Below, in pieces: positions 1-5,748 of a stretch of 5,760 nucleotides of DNA (positions are counted from its first letter, which is position 1; every line of letters starts with the position of its first letter). Under the pieces are notes generated by a model. It made no database searches and was not told where the DNA came from. It was given only the letters and a program-made list of their open reading frames with translations. The DNA lies in the NCBI GenBank assembly GCA_030705745.1, contig JAUZPT010000200.1, forward strand, positions 1 through 5,760, read 5' to 3'. Source of the stretch: Bacillota bacterium. Its GTDB lineage: Bacteria; Bacillota; Bacilli; Bacillales; Cytobacillaceae. Position numbers and translations under genes: made by a program.

Positions 1-252
1 ATGCCAATGATGTATAACATCGGCAATTACGGGCGATACCCCGTGGACATTTATAACAAGGCCATCCGCTTTGTGTTGACATGGATATTGCCGTTCGCGT
101 TTGTTGGGGTATATCCCGCTGCTTATTTTCTTGGCAAAAAGGAATGGTTCGGTTATGCGTTCTTGACTCCGGTCATGGGAGTGGCTTTCTTTACGATTTC
201 TGTAATCCTTTGGAATGAAGGAGTAAAGAAATACCGGGGAGCGGGAAGTTAA
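1..252 (+). CDS. ABC-2 family transporter permease, C-terminal part (5' end outside window)
   Basis: This is the tail of an integral membrane permease of an ABC exporter, of the type that works with a separate ATPase and often a second permease (COG3694 / ABC-2 family). The visible 83 residues carry the characteristic GRYPVDIY segment (residues 11-18), followed by a long hydrophobic stretch with conserved prolines (TWILPFAFVGVYPA, about 27-40). A second membrane helix lies at about 52-71, and the tail is short and basic. Family members are about 260 residues, so roughly two thirds of the gene lies upstream. The ATG at position 1 is almost certainly an internal methionine, because no ribosome binding site can be seen and a start there would yield only the end of the fold. 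The exported substrate is unknown. The gene is last in its transcription unit, as a terminator follows within 12 bp of the stop. Family assignment is by recognition of the sequence pattern and is fairly secure. Confidence 0.75.
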   Translation: MPMMYNIGNYGRYPVDIYNKAIRFVLTWILPFAFVGVYPAAYFLGKKEWFGYAFLTPVMGVAFFTISVILWNEGVKKYRGAGS

Positions 253-263
253 TAGTGATAATC

Positions 264-291
264 AAAACCGGGCTAACCAGTCCGGTTTTTT
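264..291 (+). terminator. Intrinsic terminator after the ABC permease gene
   Basis: AAAACCGG (264-271) pairs with CCGGTTTT (282-289). The stem continues inward through a G-T wobble and two more pairs to a 4-nt loop AACC (275-278). The right arm runs into six Ts (286-291). The hairpin sits 12 bp after the permease stop and separates that unit from the ion channel gene. Confidence 0.8.
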
Positions 292-344
292 GATATTAAT
301 TGAAGCGAACAAGCATAAAGTTAACTAACCCGATGTTTTGAAAG

Positions 345-353
345 GGAAGGTGA
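345..353 (+). promoter_or_regulatory. Ribosome binding site setting the TTG start of the channel gene
   Basis: GGAAGGTGA matches the 16S rRNA 3' end well, including the GTGA extension. It ends 4 bases before the TTG at 358. The next in-frame ATG (400-402) has no comparable site, so this element supports the TTG start. Confidence 0.65.
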
Positions 354-357
354 TTTC

Positions 358-780
358 TTGCTGATTTTGCTCCTTGTGTTCATTGGTTTTTGTTTGTTTA
401 TGAGTTTACGAACTTTATTCTCTCCTTATAAAATTAAAGGGAAGCTCGTTTCAATCGAGAATTTTCTTTTTTTGGCCGTTATTTATGCCACTGTCATGAT
501 TGGATTTGGTCTCATTTATGCACTTCTTCATTTGCATGGAATTCCAGTACTTGGAGAATCGGGTGGAGCGCGTCCGGCAGAAGGTTTGAGTGAGACGCTT
601 GAAACAAGCACTTATTTCAGTGCGATGACGCTTTTCTCGGTAGGGCATGGAGACGTAGTTCCGTTAGGAGTCGGCAGGATGATTGCGATTGTTGAAGCTT
701 TGATTGGTTACACGATTCCGGCTGCGTTTGTTGCCAAGGCAGTATTTGAAATGGAAAAACAGCCCCCCGTTGTGAAATAG
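358..780 (+). CDS. Small two-helix potassium channel family protein with SVGHGD filter
   Basis: This is a probable membrane ion channel subunit of the Ion_trans_2 (2TM K+ channel) type, expected to assemble as a tetramer in the cytoplasmic membrane. The 140 residues show a hydrophobic N-terminus (1-18), an outer helix (about 35-59), a pore helix (about 82-93), the filter segment S94-V95-G96-H97-G98-D99, and an inner helix (about 105-128), then a short charged tail. There is no RCK or other cytoplasmic regulatory domain. The sequence TLFSVGHGDVVP aligns with the canonical T-V-G-Y-G-D signature, but the filter Thr is Ser and the Tyr is His, so ion selectivity is uncertain. It resembles the short LctB-type channels of thermophilic bacilli, as recalled rather than searched. 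The start is TTG at 358, chosen for its strong ribosome binding site. The gene lies 62 bp upstream of bcp in the same direction and has no terminator between, so cotranscription is possible. Confidence 0.75.
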   Translation: MLILLLVFIGFCLFMSLRTLFSPYKIKGKLVSIENFLFLAVIYATVMIGFGLIYALLHLHGIPVLGESGGARPAEGLSETLETSTYFSAMTLFSVGHGDVVPLGVGRMIAIVEALIGYTIPAAFVAKAVFEMEKQPPVVK

Positions 781-842
781 TTGTTTTTACTTACTAAATT
801 CGATACGCTAAAGACAAAAGTAGGATAGTTGGAGGGATTTTG

Positions 843-1313
843 ATGGCAATTGCAGTTGGATCAACGGCCCCGGATTTTGAGTTGGAAGCAACGAACGGGG
901 AAATAGTGAAATTATCAGATTTAAAGGGTAAAAATATTGTTATTTATTTTTATCCAAAAGACATGACGCCAGGATGTACGACAGAAGCATGCGATTTTCG
1001 TGACCAGCATGAGCGCTTTGCGGAAGTGAATGCGGTCGTACTAGGAATTAGTCCGGATCCGATAGCCTCCCACCAAAAATTTATGGAGAAATACGGAATT
1101 CCGTTTTTGCTGCTCTCGGATCCTGATCATAAAGCGGCCGAGGCGTTTGATGTATGGAAGTTAAAGAAAAATTTCGGAAATGAATATATGGGAATTGAAC
1201 GTTCCACTTTCGTCCTTGATAAAGAAGGTATGGTTGCGAAAGAATGGAGAAAAGTGAAAGTAAAAGGGCATGTGGATGAAGCGCTCGAATTTATCAAGCA
1301 AAATTTAAATTAG
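843..1313 (+). CDS. bcp: Thiol peroxidase Bcp (peroxiredoxin Q)
   Basis: Cytoplasmic thioredoxin-dependent peroxiredoxin that reduces hydrogen peroxide and organic hydroperoxides. The 156 residues match the usual length of the family. The active-site motif P38-x3-T42-x2-C45 is intact within FYPKDMTPGC. C45 is the peroxidatic cysteine and C50 (TTEAC) the resolving cysteine, the C-x4-C arrangement of atypical 2-Cys BCP enzymes. R120 in IERSTFVLD fits the conserved catalytic-site arginine. The ATG at 843 is preferred over an overlapping TTG at 840, because GGAGG at 831-835 then has a 7-base spacing and the protein begins MAIAVGSTAPDF as in homologues. In bacilli this gene (ygaF in B. subtilis) is, from memory, usually followed by perR. 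Here it is followed by a structured intergenic region, a terminator and an unrelated transporter gene. No PerR box is evident in the 62 bp upstream. Confidence 0.95.
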   Translation: MAIAVGSTAPDFELEATNGEIVKLSDLKGKNIVIYFYPKDMTPGCTTEACDFRDQHERFAEVNAVVLGISPDPIASHQKFMEKYGIPFLLLSDPDHKAAEAFDVWKLKKNFGNEYMGIERSTFVLDKEGMVAKEWRKVKVKGHVDEALEFIKQNLN

Positions 1314-1323
1314 TAAACTCTTT

Positions 1324-1447
1324 TAAGCCTAATTTTGCTTATAAAGGCTTATGTCCATGCAAATATACAAGTTTTGAATATCATTAAATTAGGGCATACC
1401 TCCTCAGATATACTTGTAAACGGATCCTTCAGGGTCCGTCTTTTTTT
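1324..1447 (+). ncRNA. Candidate structured 3' UTR or small RNA with anti-Shine-Dalgarno loop
   Basis: Three successive stems fill the space between the bcp stop and the end of its transcript. Stem 1 is TAAGCCT (1324-1330) with AGGCTTA (1345-1351). Stem 2 is TACAAGT (1366-1372) with ACTTGTA (1412-1418), continued after a 5-nt bulge by ATATC (1378-1382) with GATAT (1407-1411). Stem 3 is the intrinsic terminator. The 24-nt loop of stem 2 contains ACCTCCTC (1398-1405), a perfect complement of a strong ribosome binding site. Small RNAs of Gram-positive bacteria commonly use C-rich single-stranded loops to pair with ribosome binding sites. No convincing dedicated promoter is seen, so it may be released from the bcp mRNA. 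The structure was found by eye, without energy calculation or conservation data, so this is a hypothesis. Confidence 0.3.
1420..1447 (+). terminator. Intrinsic terminator downstream of bcp
   Basis: ACGGATCC (1420-1427) pairs with GGGTCCGT (1432-1439) through eight pairs, one a T-G wobble, around a TTCA loop. It is followed by C and seven Ts (1441-1447). The T-run is only on the + strand, so it ends transcripts from bcp. It also separates bcp from the transporter operon. Confidence 0.88.
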
Positions 1448-1481
1448 GTGGTTTAGTACGTAATCCTATCGAGTATCGGAA

Positions 1482-1510
1482 TTGCATTCTGAATTTTTCT
1501 AATACATAAA
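1482..1510 (+). promoter_or_regulatory. Possible sigma-A promoter for the transporter operon
   Basis: TTGCAT (1482-1487) and CATAAA (1505-1510) are separated by 17 bp. They match 3 of 6 and 4 of 6 consensus positions. This is the best-spaced pair I found between the bcp terminator and the EamA gene. It would give a leader of roughly 80 nt. The region is AT-rich, so chance matches are likely. Confidence 0.3.
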
Positions 1511-1553
1511 CATTTTCTTTTATTTTCCTGCGATTTGTTGTACTCTAATAAAT

Positions 1554-1572
1554 ATTTAGATTTACGAAATTT
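1554..1572. promoter_or_regulatory. AT-rich motif shared with the regulator's upstream region
   Basis: ATTTAGATTTA (1554-1564), then one base, then GAAATTT (1566-1572), lies 24 bp before the EamA start codon. The same two words, three bases apart, occur at 5728-5748 upstream of the GAF/PucR-type regulator. The site is a candidate operator. Its AT-richness makes chance recurrence possible. Confidence 0.25.
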
Positions 1573-1596
1573 TCCGAGGGAAGGCGGGGAGGATCC

Positions 1597-2430
1597 ATGC
1601 TTGTTTTATCACTAATCAGCTCATTTTTTAATGCGGTCAATTCTCTTTATGCCAAAAGGATCGTTTCGGAAATGAAGGATAACAATAGCTTTATTGTGAC
1701 TTCATTTGTTTTCATTGCCATCATTCTGGCGTTCGCTTTGCCGTGGTTTTACATGTTCCATGCATCGGCGATTTCGATTGGACTCGTTTTGCTCGTCGTC
1801 TCGCTCGATACGCTTGCGAATGTGCTGTTCTTTCTGTCGATGGAGAGAATCGAGGTTTCAACGCTGGCAGTATATTTGGCATTGACTCCAATGTTTACAT
1901 TTATCCCGAATGCGCTTTTGTTCGGATTTCATCCGCTAGTCTTAGTGTCAGTTTTATTTATTATAATCGGCGTTTATTTTCTAAATTTAAAAGGGCGAAA
2001 CCCACTGAGCCCATTCATTGAGCTCCGGAAAGCGGGCAATTTATTGGGGATCGGCACCGCGATTGTTTACGGTATCAGCATGGTTCCTACACAGCAGCTG
2101 TTGCTTCATGCGTGGATTAACCCGGTTACTCTGTATTTTTTCCGGTCGTGCGGGATTGCGATTATCACCTATCTTCTTTACCGTCCGAAGGTTTGGTTCC
2201 CTAAGCTTCATTTTCATTTAGGAATGCGCGGCATCACGGTGTTAATTCAATGGCTCTGCCTGTTCACAGCCTTGAAATACGCCGACGGAACGATCGTCGT
2301 GTCCCTTGCCTACACGTCACCGCTCTTTGCCATTTTTCTCGCATGGATTTATTTTAAGGAACGGATCACGGTGGCGAAATTGGCTGCGTGCTGCATTACA
2401 ATTGCCGGTATTATCTTTACAATAACCTGA
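1597..2430 (+). CDS. EamA/DMT-superfamily transporter
   Basis: This is an integral membrane transporter of the drug/metabolite transporter superfamily, whose members export or import small metabolites such as amino acids, cofactors or nucleosides. The 277 residues are almost wholly hydrophobic and consist of two EamA-type repeats (about 1-131 and 146-277). The repeat ends correspond: LALTPMFTFIPNALLFG before a helix ending GVYFLN in repeat 1, and AYTSPLFAIFLAWIYFKE before a helix ending AGIIFTI in repeat 2. The typical Lys/Arg-flanked Glu (FKERIT, E255) is kept in repeat 2, but repeat 1 has FGFHP there. About ten membrane helices are expected, and the length is slightly short for the family. 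The start ATG is preceded by GGAGG (1588-1592), only 4 bases away. The gene is followed after 32 bp by an NCS2 permease, so the two probably share an mRNA. The substrate cannot be inferred from sequence alone. Confidence 0.85.
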   Translation: MLVLSLISSFFNAVNSLYAKRIVSEMKDNNSFIVTSFVFIAIILAFALPWFYMFHASAISIGLVLLVVSLDTLANVLFFLSMERIEVSTLAVYLALTPMFTFIPNALLFGFHPLVLVSVLFIIIGVYFLNLKGRNPLSPFIELRKAGNLLGIGTAIVYGISMVPTQQLLLHAWINPVTLYFFRSCGIAIITYLLYRPKVWFPKLHFHLGMRGITVLIQWLCLFTALKYADGTIVVSLAYTSPLFAIFLAWIYFKERITVAKLAACCITIAGIIFTIT

Positions 2431-2462
2431 CAGCGAGATTATCGGAAGGAAGTTTGAGGCGC

Positions 2463-3764
2463 ATGAAAAAACTATTAATTCCTGCCACACTGTTTGCGGG
2501 GCTTCAATGGCTGTTCTTTATGTTCGCGAACACGGTCGTGATTCCATTGACGATTGGGCAGGCGTTCCATCTGCCGGCTACAGAGGTGTCGGTGGCACTG
2601 CAGCGCTCCTTCGTTTATACAGGAGCTGCCTGCGTGCTTCAGGCTTGGGTGGGACATAAGCATCCGTTGATGGAAGGACAATCGGGGCTGTGGTGGGGAA
2701 GCATATTAAGCGTATGCGCTTCAGCGGCGACGGCTGGGATGAATGTGAATGACCTTGGAGGAAGCTTGGCTGTTGGCATCGTTGTCTCAGGGGTGTTGAT
2801 CGCTGTTTTAGGCGCCATTGGAATCGGACGAGCACTAAACCGCCTGTTTACGCCGGTTGTCATGAGTGTTGTTTTGTTCCTGCTCGCGAGCCAACTGATT
2901 ACCATTTTCCTAAAAGGGATGCTTGGGCTCACTGCGGGCCAATCAATCGACATTCCCGTTGCGCTGCTCTCGTTTGCTTTAGCCATTTTTGTAGTTTTAT
3001 TAAATATAAAAGGGGCGGGTTTGCTCAGCAACTTTTCGATTTTAATCGGCATTTGTGCCGGATGGCTTGTTTATTCACTGTTTTTCCCGCTGCCAAAGCC
3101 CGACATTACAGCTTCAACAGGCTTGATTGCATTTTTTCCATGGGGGAAACCGGGTTGGAATGTCGGCGTCGTTCTCATGGCAGTGCTCACAGGACTCGTC
3201 AATACGACGAATACGGTCGCAGCCATCCGCGGAGCGGAACCGCTTTTGCAAAAAGAAACAACCGATTGGGCTTACCGGCGTTCTTTCATTCTCACTGGCA
3301 TAAATTCTGTCGTTTCCGGCATTTTCGGTCTCGTTCCTTACGCGCCATATATTTCTTCCATCGGATTTTTGCAGACGACACGCATATTTGAACGAGCTCC
3401 GTTTATCCTTGGCGGACTGTTATTTGCCGTCATGGGGCTAGTTCCATCACTCGGCACGCTGTTTTCTACGCTGCCCGTCAGTGTGGGAGATGCAGTTTTA
3501 TTTGTCGCTTATTTGCAATTGTTCGGCGGCGCGCTCGGCAATTTAAAAGGAATTACGTTTACTTCGAAAACAATTTACCGCATTGCCGTCCCCGTTTTGA
3601 CGGGTTTAGGAATCATGAACATCTCGCCACGCATGTTTGATACCGTGCCGATGCTCATTCGTCCGCTAGTCAGCAACGGCCTTGTCATGGGAATCCTTAT
3701 AGCTGTCATCCTTGAGCATCTAGTCGTTTGGGAACGGAAGGGGAAAGTGGCGCTTCAGGAATAA
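2463..3764 (+). CDS. NCS2-family nucleobase permease (uracil/xanthine transporter-like, YwdJ-like)
   Basis: This membrane protein of 433 residues belongs to the nucleobase:cation symporter-2 family, which takes up uracil, xanthine or related bases. Family features are LQWLFFMFANTVVIPL in helix 1 (14-29, normally LQH), EGQSGLWWG (71-79), and many helices in the 14-helix pattern. In the helix-10 signature [QEP]-N-x-G-x4-T-[RKG], this protein reads S298-S299-I-G301-x4-T306-R307. The helix-8 region has TGLVNTTNTVAAIRG (243-257), without the usual acidic E-x-x-G-D pattern. The substrate may therefore be unusual. It most resembles the poorly characterised B. subtilis YwdJ group, as recalled. ATG 2463 is chosen because MKKLLIPATLFAGLQW fits family N-termini; GGAAGGA (2444-2450) lies 12 bases upstream. 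TTG 2454 is an alternative start adding three residues. The extension to ATG 2388 would overlap the EamA gene and is unlikely. The gene closes the operon and converges with the regulator gene. Confidence 0.87.
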   Translation: MKKLLIPATLFAGLQWLFFMFANTVVIPLTIGQAFHLPATEVSVALQRSFVYTGAACVLQAWVGHKHPLMEGQSGLWWGSILSVCASAATAGMNVNDLGGSLAVGIVVSGVLIAVLGAIGIGRALNRLFTPVVMSVVLFLLASQLITIFLKGMLGLTAGQSIDIPVALLSFALAIFVVLLNIKGAGLLSNFSILIGICAGWLVYSLFFPLPKPDITASTGLIAFFPWGKPGWNVGVVLMAVLTGLVNTTNTVAAIRGAEPLLQKETTDWAYRRSFILTGINSVVSGIFGLVPYAPYISSIGFLQTTRIFERAPFILGGLLFAVMGLVPSLGTLFSTLPVSVGDAVLFVAYLQLFGGALGNLKGITFTSKTIYRIAVPVLTGLGIMNISPRMFDTVPMLIRPLVSNGLVMGILIAVILEHLVVWERKGKVALQE

Positions 3765-3781
3765 TGAGAAAAAAGCACAAG

Positions 3782-3814
3782 AAAGAGGCTCACCAATCGG
3801 TCAGCCTCTTTTTT
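3782..3814 (+). terminator. Intrinsic terminator between convergent genes, possibly bidirectional
   Basis: AAAGAGGCT (3782-3790) pairs with AGCCTCTTT (3803-3811). After a C-C mismatch the stem continues with ACC/GGT to an AATC loop. Six Ts (3809-3814) follow on the + strand, ending the permease transcript. On the opposite strand the stem is followed by TTTCTTGTGC and then six Ts, so it may also end the regulator transcript, though less efficiently. Confidence 0.87.
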
Positions 3815-3838
3815 ATTATAAAAAATTGACGAGCATGC

Positions 3839-5680
3839 TCAAATAAGTTTGTTTTTAAAAAATGGATACAGGCTGACAGCCAGCTGGATGTCCAAAAAGA
3901 GCCGGTTTTCGCTGAGGCTGCCTGAAAGAAGGTCTTCAATCCGTTTTAACCTGTACGTCAGCGTATTGGTATGGACGTGAATCGCTTTGGCCGCCTCTTT
4001 TACGTGCTGATTATGCTCAAGATAGGCTAAAAGAGAAGGGAGAAGCTCGCCTTTTCTCGAAGAATCATTTTCAAGGATTGGTCCTAGGGTCTCAAGAATA
4101 AATTCGATCAGCTCTTCTTCTGAATTTTGAAGGAGGAGGCGCTGTACCCCAAGGTCCCGGTAGTGGACAACTTTGTCCTTTTGCCCGAAACTGCGAAGAA
4201 ACTGTAAGCACTTGGCTGCGTCCTGCAAGGATTTATTTACTTTCAAAAAGCCAGCATACAGTCGTCCAATTCCAATCGAAACGGTGTTTGCCCAGTTCTT
4301 TCGTTCAATTTCCATGCGGAAAAGGGAAACGAGGTCAGTGACCTGGGAGCGCGCAAAGGATTCCGTTACTTTTTGCTGAAAAGCCAGCAATATGATGAGT
4401 TGCTCGTGATGGGCAATCGCCATGCCTTGTAAATAATTTTTGAAAAAGACTCGGTTTCCGATATGCACAAGATGCCGGACAAGGCTTTTTTTATTTTGGA
4501 GATTGCCGATGTCATCCATCTGGCAAATGATGGCCATAAAATGGCTGTTGTGATCGAAGTTAAAATGCTTCGTTTTCTGGTTCAGGGTTTCATCGATTTT
4601 CCCCGAAAATAAATCCTCGATTAATTCTGCGTTTCTTCGTTCCTCGGCTTCGTACACAGCCTGTTCCTTTATCATTTCAAGCGAAATGACCGAACACGCG
4701 TGTTCAAGCGCGGCGATATCCACATCATTTACCTCGTCATCCGCTGCAATGACTAAAGTACCGAAAAGGTTTGGTTTTGTCCCGATTGGCAAAGTAATTA
4801 ATTGGAAGCTCCGGCTTCCATCAAGTTCGATATCCGTTTGAAAACGGACAATATCGGTGCTTTCAATCCTTTCGAGCGCATGGCTGCGGATTGGATTCAA
4901 CTCATTCGCAAGCAAAGGGGAGGAGCAGGCGGAGGAAATCAATTCGCCAAGGTCGTCAAATAAGAAAACCTCCTGTCCGATTGTTTGATGAATGTAGCGG
5001 ATGATGGAATCCAAACCCTTCCCATTTAAGAGCAGCTCAGCAAGGCTGTTATGGATTTCCACGGATCGAGTAAGCAGTTCGTTCTGTTTCGTAATCGTTT
5101 CGTTCAGGCTTTCGAGCTGCCGGACCGACTCGGCTTTCTCGCGATATAGGCTAGCTTTTTCGAGCGCAACCGCTGCCTGGTCTGAAATTGCTTGAAGCAA
5201 ATGGATGTCTTCGGGTATAAAACGGAGCTTAGCGTCAAAAGAGTCGAGTGTAATGACTCCGATGCACGCATCCTTCAAGAAGATTGGCGCGCACATCGAA
5301 GAGTATGGAATGGTCGGAATCGAATCAAGCATCAGGCGGAGATTTTCAGCAGATAACGTCGAGGTTGCTTGATCGACTTCCTGTCTATTTGCAAAAATCA
5401 TGCACTGTTGCGCGGAAAATGAAAGCCCGGTCATTGATTCGCCTGGCTTAAGGCGGACTCCGGAAAGTACTTGCGAATTGAAGCTGCTATTCGATTTGGC
5501 GACAAGGCGATCCAGCTTTGGGTCGTATAAAAATAAAACGCCGCCATGTGCCGCTTCAATGACAGACACGGTCTGCACCATAATGGAGTCGATAATCGTA
5601 TCAATATCGAGTGAAGAATTAAGGACATTCGAAACCTTGATTAACGATTGGAGCTGCCGATGGCTAAGTGCTTCCTTCAA
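3839..5680 (-). CDS. GAF-domain sensor/transcription regulator with PucR/CdaR-type HTH
   Basis: This is a cytoplasmic one-component regulator of 613 residues. A GAF domain spans about 10-175 (conserved end APIFLKDACIGVITLDSF, 131-148, then a long helix). A coiled-coil-prone linker covers about 175-205. A second GAF-like region at about 206-340 (SLAELLLNGKGLDSIIRYI and VFLFDDLGELI) is of the kind found in PucR-type proteins. A CdaR GGDEF-like domain follows (about 375-500, with SIGIGRL 468-474). The C-terminal PucR helix-turn-helix is at about 548-605 (VKEAAKAIHVHTNTLTYRLK, 560-579). PucR/CdaR relatives activate genes for purine, sugar diacid, proline or alanine use; the ligand here is unknown. 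The start is TTG at 5680-5678, with AGGAGGG seven bases upstream; an ATG at 5697 is out of frame and stops at once. The gene converges on the transporter operon. Its natural targets may instead lie beyond the right edge. Confidence 0.88.
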   Translation of the reverse strand: MKEALSHRQLQSLIKVSNVLNSSLDIDTIIDSIMVQTVSVIEAAHGGVLFLYDPKLDRLVAKSNSSFNSQVLSGVRLKPGESMTGLSFSAQQCMIFANRQEVDQATSTLSAENLRLMLDSIPTIPYSSMCAPIFLKDACIGVITLDSFDAKLRFIPEDIHLLQAISDQAAVALEKASLYREKAESVRQLESLNETITKQNELLTRSVEIHNSLAELLLNGKGLDSIIRYIHQTIGQEVFLFDDLGELISSACSSPLLANELNPIRSHALERIESTDIVRFQTDIELDGSRSFQLITLPIGTKPNLFGTLVIAADDEVNDVDIAALEHACSVISLEMIKEQAVYEAEERRNAELIEDLFSGKIDETLNQKTKHFNFDHNSHFMAIICQMDDIGNLQNKKSLVRHLVHIGNRVFFKNYLQGMAIAHHEQLIILLAFQQKVTESFARSQVTDLVSLFRMEIERKNWANTVSIGIGRLYAGFLKVNKSLQDAAKCLQFLRSFGQKDKVVHYRDLGVQRLLLQNSEEELIEFILETLGPILENDSSRKGELLPSLLAYLEHNQHVKEAAKAIHVHTNTLTYRLKRIEDLLSGSLSENRLFLDIQLAVSLYPFFKNKLI

Positions 5681-5687
5681 TGTGAAT

Positions 5688-5694
5688 CCCTCCT
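5688..5694 (-). promoter_or_regulatory. Ribosome binding site of the regulator, fixing a TTG start
   Basis: On the - strand AGGAGGG lies 7 bases before the TTG at 5680. No in-frame ATG with a comparable site is nearby, so this decides the start. Confidence 0.75.
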
Positions 5695-5700
5695 CATAAG

Positions 5701-5748
5701 TAAATCTCTTAATTTATTATACAAAAAATTTAGATTTAATAGAAATTT
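5701..5748. promoter_or_regulatory. Inverted repeat and shared motif upstream of the regulator
   Basis: TAAATCT (5701-5707) and AGATTTA (5732-5738) form a 7-bp inverted repeat with a 24-bp gap that encloses the TATAAT. The right arm is part of ATTTAGATTTA (5728-5738). That word is followed by GAAATTT (5742-5748), as in the EamA leader. It is a plausible autoregulatory or shared operator, but AT-rich sequence gives such repeats by chance. Confidence 0.25.
5716..5721 (-). promoter_or_regulatory. Probable -10 element of the regulator promoter
   Basis: On the - strand there is a perfect TATAAT preceded directly by TTG. The -35 region 17-18 bp upstream is poor (TTCTAT or TTTCTA), which suggests weak basal or activator-dependent transcription. 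A start near 5709 would give a leader of about 28 nt carrying the AGGAGGG site. Confidence 0.45.

Noticed and set aside
781..842. A promoter or PerR-type operator directly upstream of bcp
   Set aside because: No well-spaced -35/-10 pair and no TTATAAT-type inverted repeat are visible in these 62 bp, so bcp may be read through from the channel gene.
1345..1379. A tiny - strand ORF of 11 codons starting at 1379, preceded by GAGGAGGT
   Set aside because: The ribosome-binding-like sequence is 13 bases from the ATG and the peptide is very short. An ATG nearer to that sequence is followed by a stop after two codons. The pairing potential is better explained as the loop of a + strand RNA, and that is itself uncertain.
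2388..2462. A 25-codon N-terminal extension of the NCS2 permease from an ATG at 2388
   Set aside because: It overlaps the last 43 bp of the EamA gene, has no ribosome binding site, and adds a polar segment with no resemblance to NCS2 N-termini.
2639..3052. Open frame of 137 codons on the - strand inside the permease gene
   Set aside because: It is antisense to a clear NCS2 coding sequence, lacks a start signal and has no recognisable protein pattern.
3831..3840. Perfect 10-bp palindrome GAGCATGCTC over the regulator's stop codon
   Set aside because: It is short, isolated, not followed by a T-run, and far from any promoter. It is probably chance.
5400..5699. Open frame of 99 codons on the + strand opposite the regulator gene
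   Set aside because: It lies fully antisense to well-conserved GAF-domain sequence, has no ribosome binding site or recognisable family, and its composition fits a shadow frame.
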